This document shows positions 23,248 to 30,975 of a stretch of 40,717 nucleotides of DNA, one piece after another. A model generated the notes under the pieces. The model saw nothing but the letters and a program-made list of their open reading frames with translations, was not told the DNA's origin and ran no database searches. Source of the DNA: CAZSHX01 sp964606895 (GTDB lineage: Bacteria; Bacteroidota; Ignavibacteria; Kapaibacteriales; UBA2268); the NCBI GenBank assembly GCA_964606895.1, contig CAZSHX010000041.1, positions 1 to 40,717 of the forward strand. The letters run 5' to 3'. Both the position numbers and the translations under genes were made by a program. Every line of letters begins with the position of its first letter. The first letter of the stretch is position 1.

Positions 23248-25290
23248 ATGAAACTATTTATGCTAACCATTGTAATGTCATTGTTTTTACTACTTGACCT
23301 AAATGCTCAAATGTCAGGTTTATGGACAGTATCTGATACATCATACGGGATATATTCTGAAAATAACAGATACCCTTCAATTGCTAATTTCAGAAAAGAA
23401 AGTATTGTTATGCTTGCTAACATTTCAACAGAGAGCCACGCTTATATAAAAAGAAGTTTAGACAGCGGAAAAACATGGAGTGTCATATATGCCCCGGAAT
23501 TAAATTACCAATTGAAATCAATTGCAAATCCTACAAAAGATGTAATAATTGTTACAGGAGATACAACCATATACCAAGGCTATGCTTATGGTAACAGCTA
23601 TTATCAGGATTTTGGATTTATTAATGTAAGTAAGGACGGGGGAAAAACATGGAAAGGAACAGTACTCGATTCAAATTCCTATGTTACTTGTCTTTCCATG
23701 ACCGATGAAAACAATGGAATCGCACTTAAAAAGACTATCCATAACATGTATTACATACCAAAAAACTTCAACGATACACTTATAGTAACTAATGACTGCT
23801 GGGAGAGCTTCAGTAAAGTAATATTACCTTTAAGCATTAAAAACAGTCAACTTATGGTTTCCCTTTCAACTGAAGTGATTTTCATAATGTGTTACAGTAG
23901 CACTGAAAAAAAGAATTATTTGTATAAATCTTTCGATTTAGGAAAGAATTGGGATAAAGTTGTAATCCCGGGAAGTATTAAAACCCTATCTTTGATAAAT
24001 AAGGATGAAGTCTGGGCTTGCGGGTCTGAGTCTTTAGGAAAATATCATCTTAGACCAGTCATTTTTAAATCTAAGAACGGATTTGCAGATTATACCACGT
24101 ATTATCCAAGCACTGAAAATCTTCTTTCCTCTGAAGAAATGCTAATAGACATATCATTTGCTGATAGTAAAAACGGCATTACGGTCGGCTCAAGCTGTAA
24201 TATTTTAAGAACTGAAGATGGTGGTGATACATGGATTCAGGAGGATTTACCTTATATCAAAGGTTTATCGCTTAAATATGATTATTTTAATCAGGTTAAA
24301 ATGTTGGATTCTGATTTGGCTTTTGTAACAGGGGCGAATTCTATGGTATTGAAATATGAAGGGGAAAAAATATTATCTTCGCCAAGATTCAAAAAATTTG
24401 ACAATGCAATTGATATTAATAATATTCCTATTGTGTTTTCAGTGATAAGGGATGCCGAGAAATATCATTTACAGGTTGCTAAAAATAATACTCAATTCTA
24501 TAATACAACTTGCTATGAAACTGACCTTGTTCTTGATACAATAGTTAGCACAGGAAAAATTGACACAATCACTTCAGAAAATATTATTGTAATTCAGAAA
24601 GCTGATTACGGTAGCACTTACTATGCACGGGTAAAGGCGATAAATTCAAAAACAGAAAGTCAGTGGAGCGAATCGGCACCTTTGTTCTGGACATTCCCGA
24701 ATGATTCCTTTGTACTTGCACCAAAATTCATTCACCCAACAGAATATGAAAAATTTACATCAGATAAACTTGTATTTTCTTGGTTAAGTTGCGGTGATGG
24801 ATTTACTTATGATTTTCAGGTTGATTCCGAAGGATACTGGTCAAATATTTTAGTTGATTCAACAAATATTAGTGACACAACAATAGATATATCTAATAGA
24901 GTTAAAGCAATCCATGATTTTTATGTCCGGGTGCGTGTTCATCCTGCAGAAAAGAAAAGTAATTGGACATATTCAATATTTTCAATAGTTAGTAACACGG
25001 GAGTAGAAAATATCCAACTTCCTGAGGAAAATCAATTTATCTTTCCCAATCCATCTTCTGATTTCATAGAAATAACTAAACCTTCGGAAGGTTGGGAACC
25101 TTCGGAAGGTTCTGCAAATTCGGTTAGAATCTTCAATGTTTTTGGGGAAGAAATTTTAAAAATTTCTGATCCAAATAATTCACAATTTTCAATTCCCAAT
25201 TCACAATTAAGAATTGACGTTTCGGGATTACCGTCAGGAGTGTATTTTGTACGTATCGGTGATAAAGTAAGTAAGTTTATAAAAATATAG
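23248..25290 (+). CDS. T9SS-exported BNR/FN3-like protein, array gene 3
   Basis: A 680-residue protein with a signal peptide (residues 1-20, ending NAQ). Asp-box repeats fill about residues 60-370 (SLDSGKTWSVI, SKDGGKTWKGT, SFDLGKNWDKV, TEDGGDTWIQE), giving a YCF48/BNR-like propeller. Residues of about 385-590 contain two fibronectin type III-like segments (YHLQVAKNN...YYARVKAIN...SQWSE, and FSWLSCGDGFTYDFQV...). The T9SS domain follows from about 600. The leader AAATGGAAAAGTT is the one also found before array gene 1. The first variable CTD site holds the 33-bp AACCTT element. The second holds an AATTCACAATT-type repeat (25177-25208). Confidence 0.86.
   Translation: MKLFMLTIVMSLFLLLDLNAQMSGLWTVSDTSYGIYSENNRYPSIANFRKESIVMLANISTESHAYIKRSLDSGKTWSVIYAPELNYQLKSIANPTKDVIIVTGDTTIYQGYAYGNSYYQDFGFINVSKDGGKTWKGTVLDSNSYVTCLSMTDENNGIALKKTIHNMYYIPKNFNDTLIVTNDCWESFSKVILPLSIKNSQLMVSLSTEVIFIMCYSSTEKKNYLYKSFDLGKNWDKVVIPGSIKTLSLINKDEVWACGSESLGKYHLRPVIFKSKNGFADYTTYYPSTENLLSSEEMLIDISFADSKNGITVGSSCNILRTEDGGDTWIQEDLPYIKGLSLKYDYFNQVKMLDSDLAFVTGANSMVLKYEGEKILSSPRFKKFDNAIDINNIPIVFSVIRDAEKYHLQVAKNNTQFYNTTCYETDLVLDTIVSTGKIDTITSENIIVIQKADYGSTYYARVKAINSKTESQWSESAPLFWTFPNDSFVLAPKFIHPTEYEKFTSDKLVFSWLSCGDGFTYDFQVDSEGYWSNILVDSTNISDTTIDISNRVKAIHDFYVRVRVHPAEKKSNWTYSIFSIVSNTGVENIQLPEENQFIFPNPSSDFIEITKPSEGWEPSEGSANSVRIFNVFGEEILKISDPNNSQFSIPNSQLRIDVSGLPSGVYFVRIGDKVSKFIKI
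25079..25111. repeat. 33-bp palindromic element inside a T9SS CTD, second copy
   Basis: Two arms AACCTTCGGAAGGTT flank GGG. One base differs from 21551-21583, so each arm is the same 15-mer and the pairing has a central mismatch. It is read as KPSEGWEPSEG at the same position as in array gene 1. Confidence 0.9.
25177..25208. repeat. AATTCACAATT direct repeat inside a T9SS CTD
   Basis: AATTCACAATT occurs at 25177-25187 and 25198-25208 with CAATTCCC between them, encoding NNSQFSIPNSQL just before RIDVSG. AT-rich repeats of this type occur between genes in many Bacteroidota. Here the repeat fills the second variable site of the sorting domain. Confidence 0.7.
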
Positions 25291-25298
25291 GTTATTAC

Positions 25299-27725
25299 AT
25301 GAAAAGACTTTTGTACTTCCTCGTTTTTGCATTATTTATATTTTGCAATGCAAACTCTGTTGAAAAAATTAGCCTTGAATGGTTCAAAGGCTATGGCGGC
25401 AAGGGTGGCGATATGTTCAGGTTTGTTGGTTATGACAAAGCAGGAAACTATTATATTACAGGTATAATTGAAAAAGACAGTATTTACTTTGGAAACGGAA
25501 TTGGAATTGATTTTACAAACATAAATTCCGGCTACTTTCTCCTCAAGTTTAATAGCAATGACGTATGTCAGTGGGCAAGAACAACCAAACCTGTAAAATA
25601 TCAGGAATGCAAGATCATGCCTTATAATTTATCGGTTGATAATGAAGGAAATATCGTAATACTATCAACATGGTACAGGTCTGATTATCAACAGGTAAAA
25701 GGGATTGACTTTGGCAATGGAATCGTTCTCGATGGTAAAGGTCATGTAGATATCCTATTGCTAAAATACGATTCAAAAGGTAACTGCATAATGGGAAAGA
25801 CAATTGGGGGCAAAAATTTTGATTCCGATTATTCTATGTGCCTGGACAAAGACAATAATATCTATATTTCCGGTTATTCCAATTATGGAGAAGTAGATTT
25901 TGGAAATGGGATTACTCTTAAAATGGACTCATCGCATACCGGACATTTTGCAAAATATTCAAAGGACGGTAATTGTCTTTGGGCAAAAAAATTATCTCAT
26001 CCAAATTCTAATTCCGGGAATTCAGCTGGTCATATTGTAATTTGTCCGAATGGTACTATTATTCTTAGTGGCAGTTTTGCTGTCAACACCGATTTGGGTG
26101 ATGGCAAGTTTGTAACTTTTAAAAATTCGGGGATTTATGATTATGAAACTTTCATTGCAAATTATTCATTAGACGGAAATCTGAACTGGGTTAAAGTGTA
26201 TGAAAACCCTCAAACAAATCTATTTAGTAAATTTGCAATTAAACAAAACTCCGAATTTTACTTTACAGGCACTATAAAAGCGGACACACTACTTGCACCG
26301 GGTTTCCCTTTGAAATTAACCGGCAGTTCTAACTTTTATTTAGCTAAATGCGATTCCAAAGGTGATTTACTGTGGGCTAAAAGCTTTGGCGGAGATGGAA
26401 CTGATGATGGATTTGTTTATGTAGATAATCAGGATAGATTATATTTGTACGGCTATACAATATCGAATACCCTGGATTTTGGAAATAACAAGATCATTCA
26501 GTCTGATTCAGGCAAAGCCGCATTATTTCTTGCCGCGATAGATGATTTAGGTAATGTGACGGCATTAAGTACCGTTAAAGGCATCGTCAAAGATGATTTC
26601 ACCTCGTTATCCGATGTTAATGATTTAAAAAGGGATGGTAATGGCAGTTTTTTGATGACAGGCTATTTCAATGGTTCAGTTACTGATAATAAAACAACTT
26701 ATACATCTTCAGGAAATTGTGATGCATTTTTAGTGAAATTTCATTCGAGCTGTTTTGCTTATACAGGCTTAAACAGCACATCAAGTCTTTATTATGTCAG
26801 GTCAGCTGAAGAAATGAATTCTTTTATCCGTCTTACCCCGTCAAAGCCTATGAATATCGGTGCCTTATGGTATAATAAGAGACTGCCGGTGAAACAAGGG
26901 TTTGCAACCGAATTCAAATTCAGGATGTCGGATCCCGATAATTCAACGGATGACGGTTCACTTCCGGGAGCAGACGGCATTGCATTCGTTATTCAAAATG
27001 AACATTCGATGATTTCAGGTTCTTACGGAGGCGGAATCGGATTTGAAGGGATTCAGAATAGTCTTGCCATAGAATTTGACACATACAAAAACGTAGGCGA
27101 TCCATATAACGATTCCGACGGCAACCATGTTGCAGTATTTTGCAATGGTTCAAAATCGAATGTTCCTAATCATAAATTGAGTGCAAATCTTGGAACTACA
27201 AATAATATAATGCCATTGAAAGCGGATGGCACGTTTTATTATGCTCAGGTAAATTACAACTATGAAAAGAAAATACTGCAAATCTATCTCGATACAACCG
27301 GCTTATTTCTTACTCCGGTACTTGAAATAGATTCTCTCGACATTTCTAAATTGCTGAATTTAGAAAACGGTACGGATGCTTATGTTGGTTTTACGAGCGG
27401 AACAGGAACTTCTTATGAAAGTCACGATATACTTCAGTGGTCGTTTTGTCCGGAAATTGCTGATCCTGTTTTATCTGTTGAGGATTACAAATTTGTGCCA
27501 TACGGAGAACAATTTTTGATAAATCCTAATCTGGTTGCCGATTTCATCGAAATTTCAGTAAGGGCAATTCATGAATTGCCCCTACAATCAATCGAAATCT
27601 TCTCCACCCTCGGTTTAAAGGTCTTAGAATCTGAATGGAAAGAAAAAATTGACGTTTCGGGTTTGCCGTCAGGAGTTTATTTTGTTCGTATCGGTGATAA
27701 AGCAAGTAAGTTTATAAAGATATAG
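25299..27725 (+). CDS. T9SS-exported SBBP-repeat and L-type-lectin-like protein, array gene 4
   Basis: An 808-residue protein with a signal peptide (residues 1-20). Residues of about 22-490 hold SBBP-like propeller repeats (GYDKAGNYYITG, SVDNEGNIVILS, CLDKDNNIYISGYS, DNQDRLYLYGY, with LLKFNSNDVCQWAR-type blades). Residues of about 500-715 fit a legume/L-type lectin-like domain: GADGIAFVIQ, GGIGFEGIQNSLAIEFDTYKN, HVAVF and YVGFTSGTG. The aspartate in EFDTY and the Asp/Asn-rich loop after it are where such folds bind calcium and sugar. The T9SS sorting domain follows. A carbohydrate-binding surface protein is the best guess. The last 77 residues include the palindrome at 27558-27585. Confidence 0.86.
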   Translation: MKRLLYFLVFALFIFCNANSVEKISLEWFKGYGGKGGDMFRFVGYDKAGNYYITGIIEKDSIYFGNGIGIDFTNINSGYFLLKFNSNDVCQWARTTKPVKYQECKIMPYNLSVDNEGNIVILSTWYRSDYQQVKGIDFGNGIVLDGKGHVDILLLKYDSKGNCIMGKTIGGKNFDSDYSMCLDKDNNIYISGYSNYGEVDFGNGITLKMDSSHTGHFAKYSKDGNCLWAKKLSHPNSNSGNSAGHIVICPNGTIILSGSFAVNTDLGDGKFVTFKNSGIYDYETFIANYSLDGNLNWVKVYENPQTNLFSKFAIKQNSEFYFTGTIKADTLLAPGFPLKLTGSSNFYLAKCDSKGDLLWAKSFGGDGTDDGFVYVDNQDRLYLYGYTISNTLDFGNNKIIQSDSGKAALFLAAIDDLGNVTALSTVKGIVKDDFTSLSDVNDLKRDGNGSFLMTGYFNGSVTDNKTTYTSSGNCDAFLVKFHSSCFAYTGLNSTSSLYYVRSAEEMNSFIRLTPSKPMNIGALWYNKRLPVKQGFATEFKFRMSDPDNSTDDGSLPGADGIAFVIQNEHSMISGSYGGGIGFEGIQNSLAIEFDTYKNVGDPYNDSDGNHVAVFCNGSKSNVPNHKLSANLGTTNNIMPLKADGTFYYAQVNYNYEKKILQIYLDTTGLFLTPVLEIDSLDISKLLNLENGTDAYVGFTSGTGTSYESHDILQWSFCPEIADPVLSVEDYKFVPYGEQFLINPNLVADFIEISVRAIHELPLQSIEIFSTLGLKVLESEWKEKIDVSGLPSGVYFVRIGDKASKFIKI
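27558..27585. repeat. 28-bp palindrome inside a T9SS CTD (family D)
   Basis: GTAAGGGCAATTCA and TGAATTGCCCCTAC pair in 13 of 14 positions, with a perfect 20-bp core. It is read as VRAIHELPLQ between FIEIS and SIEIF. It sits at the same CTD position as the related palindrome 7134-7147 in another gene, and has the same GGGGCA...TGCCCC outer logic. Confidence 0.88.
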
Positions 27726-27842
27726 CTTATTACTCTTATTTCATGGCAATAAATAATTTTAGCATGCGTATTTATTTTTATATATCAACACGATGAAATA
27801 TAAGTGCCTCACTCGTTACTTCTCCAAATGAGTTGGTGGTAA

Positions 27843-27877
27843 GCATAGCATCTTTTCTAAACAAAAAGATGCTATGC
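27843..27877. terminator. Hairpin between convergent transcripts
   Basis: GCATAGCATCTTTT and AAAAGATGCTATGC are exact complements (14 bp) with a 7-base loop, 118 bp after the last array gene and 70 bp before the end of the minus-strand gene. There is no clean T-run on the plus side. TTTTTGCATAG on the minus side also lacks one. It probably ends read-through from either side. Confidence 0.55.
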
Positions 27878-27946
27878 AAAAATTAATCATAAAATGCGTT
27901 GAATCGCCATTGAATGAGGATGAATTAATTTAAGAAGCAGATTATT

Positions 27947-28591
27947 TTACTTCTCCTTCTTAAATCCTCCTGTTGTCCATTTCATAAACAATCCGAAAAC
28001 TAAACCGCTTATTATCCAGATTGGAAGGTTGGTCAATATCCGTTCTGTTGTTACGCATTCCCCGTCAATTAATGGTAGGGTAATAAATGTATTGATTACA
28101 TACATAGTAAATCCGAATTGCAAACCTTCAGACCACCATAGCACATTCGGAGTTTCTAATTTCAGAGGTTCAGCAAATCTCTTCTTTTGCTCAGCCAGCC
28201 ATTCCTGCTTCCATCTTTCTTTATACCAATACCGTATTGGGAAAGTTAATCCCAAAAGCAGATAGGTCGTCAGATTTGTCAGGCATGGAATAATCTGTCC
28301 GCAATTGTCGCAGTAAAGCCCAAACCAATTTTTGAATGCTGTTTTGTTCTGAGGTGACCATTTTGCACCTTCGTGCAATGTTCCGCAATGCGGACATGGG
28401 ACAAAAGACGGATAAGGGGCAATAGATGTAGGGAGCGAGCCCTTAATCCTGTTTCTTTCAATAAGTATAACCTTTGGAATTCGCTGTCCCATGAAAAATT
28501 CATTTACTGCAAGAGCCGGATTTATTATCCAATGAAGCATCAGCGGATGTTTCCAAGTCCATATCCTGTATTTGTCTTTGTCGAAATTCAT
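27947..28591 (-). CDS. Membrane protein with zinc-ribbon-like cysteine pairs
   Basis: A 214-residue protein I cannot assign to a named family. Two cysteine knuckles, CPHCG (about 67-71) and CDNCG (about 93-97), should form a zinc ribbon. Hydrophobic segments follow at about 101-118, 154-173 and 185-202, so the N-terminal half is soluble and the C-terminal half membrane-bound. The start at 28591 lies 22 bp after the methyltransferase stop on the same strand, suggesting one transcript. The coding strand includes a TGTAGGGAGCGAG-like stretch (28427-28445) that resembles one arm of the palindromes found in the T9SS genes, but without a partner arm. Confidence 0.7.
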   Translation of the reverse strand: MNFDKDKYRIWTWKHPLMLHWIINPALAVNEFFMGQRIPKVILIERNRIKGSLPTSIAPYPSFVPCPHCGTLHEGAKWSPQNKTAFKNWFGLYCDNCGQIIPCLTNLTTYLLLGLTFPIRYWYKERWKQEWLAEQKKRFAEPLKLETPNVLWWSEGLQFGFTMYVINTFITLPLIDGECVTTERILTNLPIWIISGLVFGLFMKWTTGGFKKEK

Positions 28592-28613
28592 TGTTTTCTT
28601 TCCATGATTTTAA

Positions 28614-29381
28614 TTATTTTTCGGCTATAACTAACATCTCAAAATCCTCGGTTGTCAATTTATCATTTCTGGAGAATGCTCCGAGTTTTGCACCAAATAT
28701 TTCAATCTTCATGAATCCAAGCGATTTCAGGAGCCATGTTATTTCACTCGGCACATAATATCTTTCGTTGCAATCGAGTGTTTTATTAATTCCCAAATCA
28801 TCTTCAATCTCAGTGATGTTGAAGTCCCTGAAAGTCATTAAATCAAAAGTGTTACTCATGTAAGTTGCATTGCCTTCTTCACCCGAGGAAGAACAAAATG
28901 CCTCCACAGAGTGATACAACGGAAAGAGTCCGTTCAATGTTGTAAATACGAATTTACCATTCACTTTTAGAGCTTTTGTGACATTCTTTAATATCTCAAA
29001 GTTCATTTCATCTGTTTCCATCAACGGAAAGCCGCCTTCGCAGAGCATTATAGCCGCATCAAATTCGCTTTCAAAAGGTAAATTTCTTGCATCATGCTGA
29101 AGAAAGTTGATTTCAAGGTCTTGCTTTTTTGCTTTTTCCAAAGCCCTTGCTAAAGCCGATTCGGACAAATCAATTCCTGTGACTGAATATCCTCGTTTGG
29201 TCAATTCAATCGAATGCCGCCCTGTTCCGCATCCCACATCCAAAATTTTCAATGATTTGTCAAATTTTAGCTCATTTTCGATGAAATCACATTCACCGAT
29301 AGTTCCCTGAGTAAAAACCTCATTGTCGTATTTTTGTCCGTAGTTCTCAAAAAGTGTTTCGTACCATTGTTTCTTGTTCAT
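28614..29381 (-). CDS. Class I SAM-dependent methyltransferase
   Basis: A 255-residue cytoplasmic enzyme of the Rossmann methyltransferase type. Motif I is LKILDVGCGTGRHSIEL (about residues 44-60). The acidic residue that holds the SAM ribose is in GYSVTGIDLSES. The later motifs QHDARNLPF and AAIMLCEGGFPLM are also clear. This is the Methyltransf_11/25 pattern; the substrate cannot be told. It is first in a two-gene minus-strand unit with the zinc-ribbon membrane protein, and divergent from the secreted unknown at 29580 with about 200 AT-rich bases between. Confidence 0.9.
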   Translation of the reverse strand: MNKKQWYETLFENYGQKYDNEVFTQGTIGECDFIENELKFDKSLKILDVGCGTGRHSIELTKRGYSVTGIDLSESALARALEKAKKQDLEINFLQHDARNLPFESEFDAAIMLCEGGFPLMETDEMNFEILKNVTKALKVNGKFVFTTLNGLFPLYHSVEAFCSSSGEEGNATYMSNTFDLMTFRDFNITEIEDDLGINKTLDCNERYYVPSEITWLLKSLGFMKIEIFGAKLGAFSRNDKLTTEDFEMLVIAEK

Positions 29382-29579
29382 ATTGTTTGTTTTAAGTTAG
29401 TGAAACTAATATTCTATATAAAAATTCTATGTCTTACTTTAAAATCTTTCAAAATTAAGAAATAATATGAAAACAAACTGAAATTTTAGATTTTATATTG
29501 TTTTTTATAAAATAATTATTAATTTATTTTTTAATTTTAGCAATTACTAAATTAATTTTTAAATGGTTGGAGAATATTC

Positions 29580-30698
29580 ATGAAAACTTACAAATTAATT
29601 TTGACTACATTGATTTTTAGCTTGATAATATGCTTCAATGCTCAATCACAAAATGAAACCGGAGTTCGGTTCATTAATCAACCAATGTTTGAAAAGTTGG
29701 GGCTTTGGTACGAGCAATCAAACTCAATGTATGAGGAAAGATTTCCGATAATAAGAAGTATTCCACCTATTTCAACCGATATGCCCTTAGAAATTCTCTT
29801 AGGGTACTTATCCCTTGATAGTACACTTAGATTTGGAACCGACATGATACTTGAAGCAACTTTAAATTCGATGACATCAATGAATGATACAATTGCAGGT
29901 GCAATAAAGTATTTATATCTTTTAAAAGATTATAATCCAACCATTTTCAAGCAATATGCAGAGGAAGTTTGGTTGCATAAATATCATTCTCACAGTAATA
30001 TTTATGACACTACATTACAAAAATTAATCAGTGGATCATACATTGAAAAATATAGAGCAAATCTGGATAAATTTGTAATTTCAACAACTAATAAATACAA
30101 AGAATTAATACCGGCAGACAGCGAAAGGAAAGCACTATATTCAATGGCATATGCTGATTATATATTAAGGGTAGAAATTATGAGTGTAGATTCTACTCAC
30201 AACAAACACACATCCAACATTGGCTACCGTTATCAGGCTAAAGCAAACGTCAAAGAAATTCTGAAAGGGCAAAGCCTAAATTGCATCGAAAACTCTGATA
30301 AAATTAAAAAAGAGACTGATGAAATTCAAACAGGAATCTGCGATATCTATTTTCAGTTTCTACCTGCTTCCTATTCTTGCGTTTATTCGGACAGGATAGA
30401 TAAATTGTATTCATTAATTGATACAAATTTTACAGACAACAAGAACGGTTTGTTCTATATGAAACCCGGGCAGGAGGCAATTGTATTTCTTACTTATGCT
30501 AATTCAAAGTATGATACCTTATTCGATTATTTTGATTTGGATGTAGAACCCAGATGTTCACTTAATGCTCTACCTATTATCAACGAAACAGTATATGATG
30601 TTAATCATGTTTGGACTCAAAGCGGGGTTGAAATATACTTTGCATGGAAGAATAGATATATGTATTTAAAAAATAAAATAATTAACATGAACTATTAG
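29580..30698 (+). CDS. Secreted protein of unknown function
   Basis: A 372-residue protein with a signal peptide (residues 1-23, ending AQS). No T9SS tail, lipobox or membrane segment, so probably periplasmic. I recognise no domain. It is rich in Tyr, Asn and Lys. A middle portion (VEIMSVDSTHNKH...YRYQAKANVKEILKG) resembles the short beta-rich segment seen in secreted proteins that mention a 'KEILKG' turn, but that is not enough for a call. GGAGA lies seven bases before ATG. A remnant gene with a similar kind of signal peptide follows 24 bp downstream (30723). Confidence 0.7.
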   Translation: MKTYKLILTTLIFSLIICFNAQSQNETGVRFINQPMFEKLGLWYEQSNSMYEERFPIIRSIPPISTDMPLEILLGYLSLDSTLRFGTDMILEATLNSMTSMNDTIAGAIKYLYLLKDYNPTIFKQYAEEVWLHKYHSHSNIYDTTLQKLISGSYIEKYRANLDKFVISTTNKYKELIPADSERKALYSMAYADYILRVEIMSVDSTHNKHTSNIGYRYQAKANVKEILKGQSLNCIENSDKIKKETDEIQTGICDIYFQFLPASYSCVYSDRIDKLYSLIDTNFTDNKNGLFYMKPGQEAIVFLTYANSKYDTLFDYFDLDVEPRCSLNALPIINETVYDVNHVWTQSGVEIYFAWKNRYMYLKNKIINMNY

Positions 30699-30722
30699 TT
30701 AATATTTAGCGAGGAACAGAAA

Positions 30723-30861
30723 ATGAGAGTTTTTAAATTTGATTTTATTTTTTCAAGTGTGTTTTTCTTAGTTATTAATACATTAAGTTTGTTTTCACAA
30801 AATCACCCAACTAATTCCTGATTCTAAATTAGTCTTATCGGGTCAGATTATATAATCAATT
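30723..30861 (+). pseudogene. Decayed secreted-protein gene: orphan signal peptide
   Basis: A good ribosome site (GAGGAA, 30710-30715) precedes ATG at 30723. The frame encodes a complete signal peptide (MRVFKFDFIFSSVFFLVINT then LSLFSQ) but stops after 32 residues (30821). Shifting by one base near 30811 gives IPDSKLVLSGQII before the next stop at about 30861. This looks like the 5' end of an exported-protein gene that has lost the rest. A real short secreted peptide of 32 residues is the alternative. Confidence 0.55.
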
Positions 30862-30975
30862 ATTCAATCCATTGAAAAATTAAGAATTTTCAATCAAATT
30901 CAATAGCACATTATCAAAAATTAAAAAAATAATCATTACCGAATATCAGCAAAACCCAAAATTACTTCTCTTCAC

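Noticed and set aside
27726..27745. A second ghost junction after the last array gene (ATATAGCTTATTAC resembles ATATAGGTTATTAC at 25284-25297)
   Set aside because: The match is short and is not followed by a start codon or a signal peptide, so a lost downstream gene is not supported.
28427..28445. A possible family D palindrome insertion in the zinc-ribbon membrane protein
   Set aside because: Only one arm (TGTAGGGAGCGAG) is recognisable; without a partner arm or a comparison sequence the match could be chance.
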